This document shows positions 24,538 to 35,735 of a DNA stretch of 64,000 bases, one piece after another. The number at the start of each line of letters is the position of its first letter. Position 1 is the first letter of the stretch. The translations under genes were made by a program, and so were the position numbers. The notes beneath the pieces are model-generated. The model saw nothing but the letters and a program-made list of their open reading frames with translations, did not search any database and was not told the origin of the DNA. Origin of the DNA: Apteryx mantelli (taxonomy: Eukaryota > Chordata > Aves > Apterygiformes > Apterygidae); contig NC_089978.1 of assembly GCF_036417845.1 (NCBI RefSeq), positions 130,354,183 to 130,418,182 on the forward strand. The letters are read 5' to 3'.

Positions 24538-27084
24538 ATACTGTTAAATGAGGAGATGAAGGATAAACCGGGTGCTTTAAAAAAAAAAAGTGGCATGGTC
24601 TGTAGTTGGAGTGGAGCACTAAGCTATGGATCTCCATGGCCAGAAAGTCCTTAGGGAAGAGACTGCCCTGCACTTATTTGTCAGAGTACAAAGCCTGTGA
24701 GGTCACAGTTTCATTCAGGGACTGCTGAAAAGAAATCATCATCATTATACTTTAGCTAAAGACAATGAGAAATGCAGGTATAATCTGTGGAGATTTAAAA
24801 AAAATAAAATAAAAAAACACAGACAGAAACAAGTCAGGTGGCTAGAAGCTGCTCAGCTTCCGAAAGACAGCTTGAAATTTCTGGCTACCTCCATGATGGC
24901 CTGGCATCTGCAAATAGCTGCTTTGACTAGCTTATAGCCTTCAAAACCAAAGCAGCATCTCAAGGATGAGTTACTAAACTCAAGAGTGAACAAAGACAGA
25001 GGTATTCAGTCCAGCAGGCCCACCTCAGAAGCAGTTCCCCAGAACCTCCCTTTGAGAGAGCTGCCTTCAGAATAGCACAGGAGCAGACTGAAATAGAGGA
25101 AGAAAATCACTTAAATGGACCCTTTCAGTCACAGAATACTCGTTCCTTTTTTCCCTTCTGAAGAAGAATGCTTCATCAGAAAGTTTCTAGCTCGAAGATG
25201 CAGACAGGTTGCAGTGACAGGGGAATCTGACCCAGCTTCAAATGCACCAAACGATGACTAAGGGAATCTACAAGTACCTTGGCTAGAGGGAGCAGAAGTG
25301 GCAGCTCTCGCACAGTGTCCAGACAAATTTCTAAGGAGCATGGAGGAGAAGCTCTTGATCACAACACTTGTAACAACGATACAGAGTGGTGTAAGAGAGA
25401 GACTCTAGAAGATTAAATTTAAAACTGAGAGTCTCTACAACAGGTTTCTTTGAAAGATTTCACAGGCACCGCTCTACATTGCACAGACAGCAGGAATTAT
25501 AGGGAGTCTGTAGGGAGGAAAAGATCAAATAAAGAGGAATGGTATAAACTTTATTAAGATTCTAGGGATTTCAGGCAAACTTACCGTGTTTGCAGACAGG
25601 GTGGGCTCAGGATGCGTCCCATCTTAACTACAGCAGTCCCCAACTGTGCTTCTGAAAATTAATATGGTTTGGAAGGGATTTTCTTAAATTCAGAAATAGG
25701 GAAAGCTGGCAGGTGCTGAGGAGCGCTCAAGTTAGACAAAGACATCTGCTAAGGATGCCAGGAGTAGAGAGATAACTCTATCTGGGAGGGAAGAATAGGA
25801 CAGAAACTTCAGCAAAAGCAAAGTTAAGAAATGTTACAATTTCTAAGTAAATTCTGAAAAACAACAGGGCTTCGGACACAGAATTTCAACAGAATTAGGC
25901 CCTGGGCCAAGACTAAAAATGATCAGGTGTGTATATACCATTCCAGAAGCTTATGATCAATAATGGGTAAAGAAGAATGCTGCATAATGGGAGAAAACCT
26001 GGGTACAATAAGGGCTAAGGGAATGGCAAAGATCAATGGAAGAACATAATCTTTGCTTTCAAACTGTACACAAAGGACATACTAGGTTTTAGAGATAAGG
26101 GTGCTGCAGCCCCACAGAATCTAATGAAATTGTGTTTTGAGATGTTCATGATGTAAACTCCCCAAACCCCAACTACAAGAATATCAGTACGCTAATATAG
26201 CTACATCACCATCATCTATCAACTGGACAGAAGAATACTAAATGCGTAATGTTGATGGACATTAAAGCAGCAGTCAGTGTAATAAAACAAAAAAAAAGTG
26301 GAAGACTTTGGTTATGTGCTTACAAAAATGAGTCAGGCGTCATGTTGGGTGAAAAATAATTTATTGATGTCTTAAATTACCACTTAGAACAGCTGACTCT
26401 AGAGCTCAGAAAGAGGCTATTTTCAGTGCAATCTGACATGAAAGACAAAAGTTGTTTGCAAAGCAACTGTTGTTGATGCACTGAAAAACAACAACCATTT
26501 CATAAACAGGCTCAATGTCCTTCAGGAATTCCACAAAAAATCCCAATAGTGAGAAATTAAATTTTCTGAAAGGGGATCATAACACTGATGAAGAAGCTGG
26601 TTGAAAAAGCCATAACATTAGAAGCGATAAAGATTAAATCCCAGAAGTGATAAGGATTAGGTCCTTATCCTAACATATAAAAGACAATAAAAACAATCAT
26701 CTGAGAGTCAGAAAGGCATCTCTCTGAATGAGAAAGGTAAACGTGAATCTCCAAAGTGAATTGAGGAGACCCTCAAAACAAAACAGTACAGTCAAATGGA
26801 CAGGCTGAAGAAATTATCCGAGCTACATAACTATCCTTCTAGTACAAGGAAATCCAGTCTCAGTGAGGCCAACAGGGAGAAACATAAGGAAAATATAACA
26901 TGTTCTTGGTTCCACTTTGAATAACCCCAGCTACTCTTGTAATCTGATGGCTTTGCTAGTGGCAGATATTTGGGGGAATAGCAAGACCAAGGTCCCACTG
27001 CTGCAATTCAGTGGTTCTCTGCACCAATACAGCCAGTGAAAGAGACTGAACACGGAGAGGTTGCATGCACTCCGGAGAATAAAA
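24538..27084. other. Non-coding DNA, nothing recognised
   Basis: Unique AT-leaning sequence with only short frames and small A runs. Confidence 0.45.
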
Positions 27085-27862
27085 GTTGGATTCAAAATGA
27101 CCCTGGCAAATTGGTGAAGTGGTCCAAAACCAGCAAGATGAAATATGATTTAGGAAGGTACCAGGTGCTACATTTGAGAGGGGGAAATTATATGTGCATG
27201 TACAAAATGTCCAATCACTGATTAGAGAGAGTGGTGCTGCAATAATGACCTGAGGCATATAGCAGTTCACAAATGCAGTATGAAGCAGAAGTGCAATGTT
27301 GTAAAGAAAACACAGGACATACTTTAATATCTTAAAAGGAGAATCATGTGTAAAGAATGGAAGGTGTCATGTGAAAGATGCATACAATTGTGGAGAAACC
27401 TCAGCTGGAGAACTACGTCCAGTTTTCGGCACCATACTTCAAGAAAGAGATCAACTGGAATAAATTCAGAGCAGAAGAAAAAAAAATTAAGAGATTTAGA
27501 AAACACGAGGCATGAAGAAAAGCTGGTGAAAATGAATTTGTTTATTCTAGAAAAGACTACAGGAAAGTGAGAAGGATTATAACAGTTCTCAAATATACCA
27601 AAAGTTATTATAAAGAGGCTATTCTTCGTGTCCACTGCAGTCAGGACAAAAAAAGAAAGCAGCTTAGCATGCAAAAGGGAAGATTTGATTTAGATACTAG
27701 GAAAAAGTTTTCAGTTCTAAGGAGAGGAAAGCATTAGAGCATGCTACCTAGGCAAATTGCTGAGTCTCTTTCATTGGACGTTTCTATGAATAATGTAAAT
27801 ATTCATAGTAAATAGTAGTCAGTCAGGTCCCTTTCATCCCTGCATTTTTATAATTTTATATA
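27085..27862 (+). repeat. Old CR1-type LINE, 3' portion (decayed)
   Basis: About 780 bp in sense orientation corresponding to the C-terminal part of the CR1 ORF2 and the 3' end. Recognisable protein words occur in the expected order. First comes KLVKWSKTSKMKY, then QVLHL and a Y-K-M step (CR1 pattern: LxKWAExNKMKFNxxKCKVLHLG...YRM). Next is a segment equivalent to LEYCVQFWAPxYKRD, read here as 'cagctggagaactacgtcca'. Last is a segment equivalent to the [12 protein letters not shown] block, near 27575-27620. The frame is broken by many stops and shifts. The 3' end has a diverged 'aggtccctttcatccctgca' block. It is much older than the CR1 at 29365-30500 and AT-rich, like archosaur or turtle CR1 types. 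It cannot encode a functional protein. Confidence 0.75.
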
Positions 27863-29364
27863 TGATCTTGAGAGAAATCTTAATATCACACTTCTGCTGG
27901 TGCAAGTTTTCCATTCCACTGACATCAATAAGCTAGAGCCCCAAAAGTCGACTTGGCTAACAAAAAAGATATTTTAGGGTCCAGCAGTCAATGGACTGTG
28001 ACTACACTAAGATTCAGAACATGCAGAGAGATACTTGAAAGCTAGTGTTAGGGAAAGCCAAGGATAAAAAGGAACAAACAAATCAAGGATTAGACTAACA
28101 AGGGGAAATACAGGTGCAGACTGAAGTGCACTTGGACTCAGGTGTAGTAAGCCCAGGGCAAGGGTAGCACTGATCTTGGTGGTGCAGACCAAGATAGCTA
28201 AGACTTCCAGCTGAAGGCACCAAATTTTCTCATGTTTCACAGGGAAACAAACAAACAAAAATCTTATGGACCCCATGGATAAGGCAGAGACATTTCAAAC
28301 CCACTAAAGGAAGGTGAGAATTTGTTGCTATGAAGGATATAGATGAATCAAAAGCCTGTGCTAAGCAAAGAAAGAGTCTCCCCAGATATCATCATGAAAT
28401 TTCTAATAAAAAAAATCCTAAAAAAAAAAAAAGCCTAAGAAAAAAGCCTCAGGAGCAAAGCAAAGCAAGAAGAGCAATGTTCAGAACTAAACTCACAGTA
28501 TTCGATTCTTTACAGCTGCCCAATATATCCCACGCAGATAGATAGTATAGGAGGGAACTGGGGGATACAGATGCCTTTGGCCATGATGCACAGGATGAAG
28601 GGAAGGGGTGAGGGGAGAGCTCACTTTCTAAATGCAAGCAGAACCAATAAATCACAGCCTGGCTGGCATGGCAAACACCAGTCCCTCTGGCAGCTTTGTA
28701 ATTACTCCTTAAATGTGGTCTCAACCCTCTTGATGTGGAGATAAATAACTTTATGTGCAAAGCAATTAAAGCCTCGGGCAATACTGCTGGCAAAGCTTGG
28801 TCACTGTGTGTCACTATCCATTTGCCAGAGAGGTGTACAAGTGGTACTGAGTTTATTAAACTGGAGCACTGGCTTTCACACATCAACCTGCCACAGGCCT
28901 TCTTTGGATGGCCCTCAAACAATTGTTTCTACTCTCCAAAGCAATGAAACTTCTCCGTTCAAGGGCTGAACTTGAAGTGAGTTGAGAGACCCTCTGAGCA
29001 GTGTGCTACACATTTTGCTCATATCTGCTCTCTCAGGAGAGAGCAGTTTTCTGTGTAGTAAGCCTGATACCTACTGGGGAACCTCTAAAGGAATTATCAA
29101 TCATCATGATTAGATTCCTCCTCTTCTCCAGAGAGATCACGCTCAGCTAAAATAAGAGCTATTGCTGGGACTGTAACAAATCACTGTGAATCAGAGTTCT
29201 GTGTGCTGCATCCCTCTTTCCCTTATGCACATGCATTTCTCCACCATTTTGCTGAATAGTCACATTTTATCTCCATCTTCTGTTTATCCAAAGCAGTACA
29301 GGCCTCCAGGTTTGTCTCACACCTGCAATCTACTTGCATTGATGGCTCCAGAAAGCAAACTCAG
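27863..29364. other. Non-coding DNA between two CR1 elements
   Basis: No gene recognised. A 157-codon minus frame at 28449-28922 has no identifiable motif. The part at about 28690-28900 reads like slowly evolving unique DNA (see findings). Confidence 0.4.
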
Positions 29365-30500
29365 GAATCACAGAATCACAGAATCGCTGAGGTTGGAAGG
29401 GACCTCTGGAGATCATCTAGTCCAACCCCCCTGCTCAAGCAGGGTCACCTACAGCACATTGCACAGGATTGCATCCAGGCAGGTTTTGAATATCTCCAGA
29501 GAAGGAGACTCCACAACCTCTCTGGGCAACCTGTTCCAGTGCTCTGTCACCCTCACAGTGAAAAAGTATTTCCTCATGTTCAGATGGAAGTGTCTGTGTT
29601 TCAGTTTGTGCCCGTTGCCTCGCGTCCTGTCGCTCGGCACCATTGAAAAGAGTCTGGTCCCATCCTCTCGACACCCTCCCTTCAGATACTTGTACACGTT
29701 AATAAGATCTCCTCTCAGTCTTCTCTTCTCCAAGCTGAACAGGCCCAGCTCTCTCAGCCTTTCCTCATAAGAGAGATGCTCCAGTCCCCTAATCATCTTT
29801 GTAGCCCTTCGCTGGACTTGCTCCAGTAGTGCCACATCCCTCTTGTACTGGGGAGCCCAGACCTGGACACAGTACTCCAGATGTGGCCTCAGCAGGGCTG
29901 AGTAGAGGGGGAGAATCACCTCCCTCGACCTGCTGGCAACACTCTTCCTGATGCACCCCAGCATACCATTGGCCTTCTTGGCCACAAGGGCACATTGCTG
30001 CCTCATGCTTAACTTGGTGTCCACCAGCCCTCACAGGTCCTTCTCCACAGAGCTGCTTTCCAGCAGGTCAACCCCCAACCTGTACTGGTGCCTGGGGTTA
30101 TTCCTCCCCAGGTGCAGGACCCTGCACTTGCCTTTGTTGAACTTCATGAGGTTCCTCTCCGCCCACCTCTCCAGCCTGTCCAGGTCTCTCTGAATGGCAG
30201 CACAGCCCTCTGGGGTATCGGCCACTCCTCCCAGTTTTGTATCATCAGCAAACTTGCTGAGGGTGCACTCTGTCCCTTCATCCAGGTCATTGAGGAAGAA
30301 GTTGAACAAGACTGGACCCAGGACTGACCTCTGGGGGACACCGCTAGCTACAGGCCTCCAACTAGACTCTGTGCCACTGATCACAACTCTCTGAGCTCTG
30401 CCATTCAGCCAGTTCTCAATCCAGCTCACTGTCCACTCATCTAACCTACACTTCCTGAGCTTGTCTATGAGGATGCTATGGGAGACAGTGTCGAATGCCC
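29365..30500 (-). mobile_element. CR1 LINE, 5'-truncated, relatively young
   Basis: About 1.14 kb holding the 3' third of a CR1 non-LTR retrotransposon on the minus strand. In the sense direction the preserved reverse-transcriptase segment starts at AFDTVSHS (about 30498). It continues through [20 protein letters not shown] and the catalytic FADD motif (about 30252-30241), then [23 protein letters not shown], the [14 protein letters not shown] block and [13 protein letters not shown]. The 3' end closes with the short octamer repeat (attctgtg, seen as cacagaat at 29365-29385) in place of a poly-A tail, as is standard for CR1. The 5' side ends abruptly in unrelated sequence near 30500, the usual 5' truncation. 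The fragment lacks the endonuclease and the early RT motifs, so it cannot move by itself. Confidence 0.95.
29449..30498 (-). pseudogene. CR1 ORF2 fragment (reverse transcriptase C-terminal part)
   Basis: This is the coding remnant inside the CR1 above. One continuous frame runs from AFDTV to the terminal stop at 29449, interrupted by a single TGA at 30031-30033 just after a SSVEKDL motif. No frameshift is visible by eye. It carries the RT palm motif FADD and the downstream thumb and C-terminal region. The minus-strand open frame extends further upstream, to about 30792, but that extension is not CR1 sequence and is a chance opening. Non-autonomous and non-functional. Confidence 0.9.
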
Positions 30501-31309
30501 TCCTGGAATCACATATGGCTGGACCAAACGGCACTGCACTATGATACCTGACTCCTGTGCTTCTCGAAGGAGCTACTGGCCTGCTCAGCTCAGAAGTACT
30601 GCATACTGCCACACCCATGAGGAAAAAAGGCCTAGAATAAGTACCAGGCAGGGTGCAAGCCAGAGAATTAGACATGATGCAACTAGCCTCTACAAAGCAG
30701 CCATCACATGCCATAAGCACACCAAGCCATCTTTCTACCTGACTCCCAATGTAAGGAGCATGACTGGAGGGACACTGGCATGGCTGGACCACTCTCTAGA
30801 TCTCTCAGACTCTGTACAGCTTCAGGTTTTGTGAAAAACTGGAATAGATTCTGATTTCCAGAAAAATTAATAAAACACAATATTCTGATTTTGAAAAAAC
30901 TCATTTTCTTCTGGTTTCACACAACCACCGAAAAAAAATAAATGAGCATAAAATAGCCATTTTGCTCAACATTCTTCATGGCAAACAGAATAGTTTTGAA
31001 CACTGTTTATTGAAAACAGAACATGAAACACCATTAGTGTTTTTATAAACAGCAATGTTCCTTCAAAGTCAGTCCTGATTAATAATCAAAACTGCTACTA
31101 GGGGGTACTATGACATTCTAAGGAGACACAACTCCACTCCAATTACTTGTTATTGTGCCCATGTAATCTTTCACAATACCTCAGGTACAAATACAGCTAA
31201 ATTCCAGTTTGGGTCATTTCACTCTGTCTACTTAAGGACATCCTAAACTTTCAAATGGGTACAATGCATTTCTTCCCTCCTTATCACAAAGTGCTGCAGT
31301 CAGCTGTTC
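30501..31309. other. Non-coding DNA, partly AT-rich decayed repeat
   Basis: No gene recognised. About 30830-31030 is rich in gaaaa/ttttc words similar to those at 21510-21680, 34290-34600 and 40010-40400. Confidence 0.35.
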
Positions 31310-31467
31310 AACAAATGCTGGCTCCCTCTTTGGAGGTGACTATGTTTCAGTGGTGGGTGGAAATGAACCTTGTTTGTAAACCACTTTGAGATTCTTCAGG
31401 ACAACCATGACAGTGTAAATGTAAGAGTTAAGAATAATAATAGTAATCATAATAATAATGATAATGA
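31310..31467 (+). repeat. MIR-like SINE 3' end with (AAT)n tail
   Basis: The text 'gtttcagtggtgggtggaaa', 'tgtaaaccactttgagattc', 'ttcaggacaaccatgacagt' and 'gtaaatgtaagagttaag' precedes AAT/ATA triplets at 31431-31467. This is the sense 3' end of the same amniote family (family: tgtaaagcgctttgagatccttcggatgaaaggcgctatataaatgcaaag, then AAT/ATT triplets). Confidence 0.6.
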
Positions 31468-33159
31468 ATATTTCTCCTCCCACTGCAATGAACCCATCTG
31501 GAAGGCCTCAGTGTGAGGCTTTAGAAGTATCCAAAACTGTGATTAGAGAGAAATTCATTTCGGCAGGAAGGTGGAAGCTCAGAATGCCAAAGAAAGAAAA
31601 AAGGAAGAGAAAAATCCTTTCTAGTTTTGGCCAACAGACCTAATCGGAAATTCTTTTGAAATGTTATTCTCTGGAAGAGAGCTCAGTTAGCAATATTCTG
31701 CAAATGCTCAGCCCACTTCATCCATCTGCCAAGCTGAGAATGAATATGCATAGCAAGTTATTTTAATCATTGTGTTTTTCTTGATGTGACATAATTCTAT
31801 ATAATTTCCCCCCCCGGAAAAAAAATCTCTCTTTTTATGCTGTCAAGTCAGAAAGTTTTTTCTCCATCTGCAAGAAGAAAAGGGACATTGGGTGGCTCAC
31901 ACACGGCTTGTAGCAACATCCTTGGCAATGCCTCTTGAATCCCAGCATTAACACCCTAGCTAATGTCACCAGTGAAAACAGCACGTCTTCAGTTTTACCT
32001 GTTCTCCTGAGCACAGGGGATTAGTGTCTCACACAAGGGATGATCAGGGCCAGAAGGCCAGATGCATGTCAATTAACAGCGCAATATACAGGGAGCCCAG
32101 AGCTGGGGGAGCAAGGGAGGCTGCACCAGCAGAGCTGGGTTTGGGGAGCTCAGAGCTGGGACAGGAAGGGGTCCACAGTTCAAGGACAAGGAGCACAGAC
32201 AGACCACTACCACAAACATGTCCAGCAGATGCTGATGGTTTGCAACATACTTCCATAAGCACAGATTACATAAAAATGCTTTTACAGTTTTTCAGAGGTT
32301 CTTAAAATAGTTCTTGTTCAACACTTAGCAAAAGTGCACATTTTTGGCAAAACTGCCCGTGCAGAGACAGATTATAAATATTTTAAAGTCAGTGGAAGTA
32401 CCTCAGGGACAAATGGGATCTTTCCCTGGCTCTAATGGGGCCTCTCAGTTCCCAGTACAACTTTTTACCCACACTTGAAAATCCTGAGGAAAATGTTGTT
32501 CCTGCAGCAATGAAGAGTCAAAAATATTCAATACTTTACCTACACAGGTGTTTCCCAGGTGCAATACATTAACCATGGAGCTAGCCAAGCTGGGTCACAG
32601 AGTACTGCTTAGCAGAAAGAAGGAAGGAAGACCCAACTATTTCCTCAAAAGCAGGTATGTGTTTTACAGATCATTCGCACCTCTTCCTTGCTCCCTGGGG
32701 TGTTGCGCATTGCTGGTCATCCTGCTCCATGTCCTCTGGTACATCGCGTTTCAGTGATCACCCTGCTCCCTAGGATTTTGTGCCTGGTGACCAGTTTGTC
32801 ACCTCCTGCCCCAGGGCACCACAGAGACCCCACAGGACGCTCCCTGAAACATTGAGCCCAGCAGATTCCTGCTAGCATCAACGTGGGGAGCAGTTTATTA
32901 GAGATTTGTCTGTGGCTTGTTCCCAGTTGCTATCTCAAATGCAATCCATTTACTTTTGATACAGTTCTTTGAGGAGTACAAAGGGGAGGCAGTGAGTGCC
33001 ATACAAAGGTGGATTACAAGCAGCTAAATAAGTTGAGGCTCCTTCTTTCTTGCTGCTTCTGCTTTCTATTCCCCAGGCAGATCAGTATCTAGCTAAGAAT
33101 ACTGCAGTCAGTTCAGATCACTTCTTTTAGTCAGAGTAGCAATCCGGGACCTTTAGTTC
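31468..33159. other. Non-coding DNA, nothing recognised
   Basis: Unique sequence with short overlapping frames only. No repeat could be named. Confidence 0.45.
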
Positions 33160-33206
33160 AGAAAAGAAAAAAAAGAAAAAAGAAAGAAAAAAAGAAGAGG
33201 GAAAAA
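33160..33206 (+). repeat. Homopurine (A/G) tract
   Basis: Forty-seven consecutive purines, mostly AAAAG/AAAG units. It is followed by a second purine-rich piece with one C, up to about 33231. Confidence 0.9.
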
Positions 33207-35533
33207 CTGAGCAAGAGAGAAAAGAGAGAAGGTGATCTGCATTTAGCTTTAATTAACAAGTGGATGAGTTCTGAGGTAGTGGTGGAGGGTGGCAGCTGTT
33301 TTCATTAGCCGACCCTGCAATGTTGTACGTGGGCCTGAACCACAGACAGCAGCAGTGGGGAAGCAGGGACCTGCAAAAGAGTAGGGTGAAGTCTCTTCCC
33401 CCCTGCAGGAAGAGAAGCACTGGCTGAAAGTCAGATGCCTCACAGGAGCTCCTGCTGGGTGGCTTGTTCTCTGGACAAAACTTCTCCCTATCTCCTAGCA
33501 AGGGCTATTTTATTCCTTAGTCCTTGGGAAGAAGCTTGGTCAAAGGGATCAGAAGTTTAATCATTCAAGCTAAGCATAGTAAATAGGGAGAGATTGGGTC
33601 TCACCATCTCTGGGCTCAATGTAAGTTTTCTAGAGGAAAAGAAGCTGATAACTGCCTGTCAGCTTACCAATCCTGTGCTTTTCCACTGTTTTCCCCATTA
33701 TCTTTCTGTCATAAGTGATACCCTTTTTCAGCACTTGGCACCTCCATGTCCCCTCTCCCCTATACACAGCTCCCATCCTCTATGCTCTAGTGATTGTGAG
33801 GATGATTGGGCTGGAGTTTGAGGAATGGATGTTGTACGGCATATGGTAAACTACAGACTACCAGGAGAGTGCGTCTTTTTGTCCTTTGGCTCTTGGGTGT
33901 CCCTGGCCAAGGAACTCAAAATTGAGGTGACCAAAAGCACAGACCAATTTGGAAGTATTTTCCATAGGATTTGTGTGTTCAATTTCCTTGAGGCAAAATG
34001 GACATAGCAATACTCCCCCCTTTCATGATGTGGTTGTGGAGCCGTTTGGTTTTTGTAAGTAATTTCAGGATTGATGGGTACACAGTGATGAATATTGCAT
34101 TACTAAGGCATGAGTCCTTTGGTCCACTGGATGCTCAGACATTGAGTATAAAGTGATACAGTGTCACCTTAAAAAAGAATGTGCTTTGGTGGAATAGATG
34201 ATACACATGTTTCCGAGAGACAGATTCTTTGAAGTTGTCTTGTCAGTAATTGCCATGACAGGAGGGAATGTCAGAACTACATTTATAGACCTGTTTTTTG
34301 GAGTTTGTCAAAACAGACTCTCATCCCACTGGAAATGTTGAGACTTACAAACATGAGTTTGTCCCAAAAGCAGATGGAAAAAAAGATGAAATCTTTCTTT
34401 TTTTTTTATGAGCAAAGTATTTAGACATATGGAAAGATTTTCTTTTGACATCACAGAGATGTTTAATTTCAGAGAATTCGAAACATTGCGCTTCTTCTGT
34501 ATCATCTCAGCTGCTAAATGACTCAAAATATTTCGTCTTTTAAGACGGAACACAAACTGGAACATATTCTTACCTGATTAAAACTAAACATTTCAGTGAT
34601 TCCTGGTAAAAGTGTCAGTGAAACTGATTAAAAATTCCTGTACATTATTCCCACTCACGCATATCAGTGTTTCTTTTTTGAACCTAGATCACTCTATTGA
34701 GGAACTTTTGACAAGCTCTTCGCAAGGTGTTTGGAACTGAGAAAGTTAATAAAAATATTCCCTTTCAAATACATTTACCACTTCCAGAAGTGCTCCTTTG
34801 CCAGGTTGTGCTGCGAATGTCAGATGTTATGTTCTTTAGAATTAGAATGGGGAACTGGCTAGGAGGTATTTGTCATGAATCTCAAATAGTTAGCATTTAG
34901 ACTAAAAAAGCAAATTATTAGGAAGATGGAAGAGAAGCACCTTTAAGTTTTGATGTCAGAGGTGAGAAGATAACCCCCATTTTGCTTTTATCCCATTTTG
35001 TATGCTGGAGGACCCACACGCACACACGTTTTCCCTCTTGCTCTCATTTGAAAATCTTAGGGATATTCAGATGTGTTCTATGTACTCCCGTTGGCTAATT
35101 TGTACACTGCAGGAATTCGTTGCACTGCAGAAGTGGTTGAGTGCTCAGGCAGTAAGGATATTACTTATCTGACCAATTGCAATTAAGCAGTACCATTTGT
35201 GTTTGGAATATAGAGCATGTGCTGGAACCATTGGTGAAAAAATGCAAGCAATTTAACAAATATAACTGAGAAACAAAAATAAACAAAACTAAATTCAAAG
35301 TAATGGCTCTCTGGTCATGGACAGAAGCTAAATTTGTTGGCTGTTTTATCTGGCATGAGTTACTTGATCATATAGACACTTGTCCACCCGGATTTGGATT
35401 GGGAGCCAGGCATTCATTGCTAGCCTTCAGCTGGTAATGACCTTCCATCATTAAAGACTTCCCTAATGGAAATTGCTAACATTTATAGAGATTTTATAGA
35501 ATCTTGCATAGTATTTAATAGAGAATTCTAGCC
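33207..35533. other. Non-coding DNA, partly AT-rich decayed repeat
   Basis: No gene recognised. About 34290-34600 contains gaaatgttgag, atgtttaatttc and a palindrome cgtcttttaagacg, in the style of the AT-rich stretches at 21.5, 30.9 and 40.1 kb. Confidence 0.35.
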
Positions 35534-35606
35534 TTCCTAGGAGAATCTCTTTATTTTTCAAAATCTATATTTCCTAGGAGAATCTCTATATTTTTAGAGA
35601 GCCATT
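35534..35606 (+). repeat. Local tandem duplication, period 37 bp
   Basis: Two diverged copies both start ttcctaggagaatctct, at 35534 and at 35571. Each is followed by a tatttttc/tatttttag segment. Confidence 0.8.
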
Positions 35607-35647
35607 GTGTAGAAAGCCTACGACATTTCTGTAGAACACTATTGATG

Positions 35648-35735
35648 TTTTCCTTACATTCAGACAGAACTTCCTGTGTTTCACTTTGTGCCCGGTGCCT
35701 CTCATCCTATCACTGGGCAAAATCTGGGTTTTCTG
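35648..35735 (-). repeat. CR1 LINE relic
   Basis: The plus-strand order 'ttccttacattcagacagaa', 'cttcctgtgtttcactttgt', 'gcccggtgcctctcatccta' and 'tcactgggca' aligns by eye with the block at about 29570-29640 of the younger CR1 in this window. That block reads ttcctcatgttcagatggaa, tgtgtttcagtttgtgccc, gttgcctcgcgtcctgtcgc. Only about 90 bp survive. The orientation is minus. Confidence 0.75.

Noticed and set aside
24411..24673. Cys/Val-rich peptides encoded across the CA repeat
   Set aside because: Translation of a microsatellite; the same applies to the Thr/His run at 49418-49657.
28449..28922. 157-codon minus-strand frame
   Set aside because: No motif, and it overlaps other frames. Not supported as a gene.
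29186..29770. 194-codon plus-strand frame
   Set aside because: It is antisense to the CR1 reverse-transcriptase remnant and is a shadow of that frame.
30499..30792. N-terminal 98 codons of the minus-strand frame that leads into the CR1 RT fragment
   Set aside because: The sequence upstream of about 30500 has no CR1 similarity. The frame is open there by chance and should not be read as part of CR1 or as a gene fusion.
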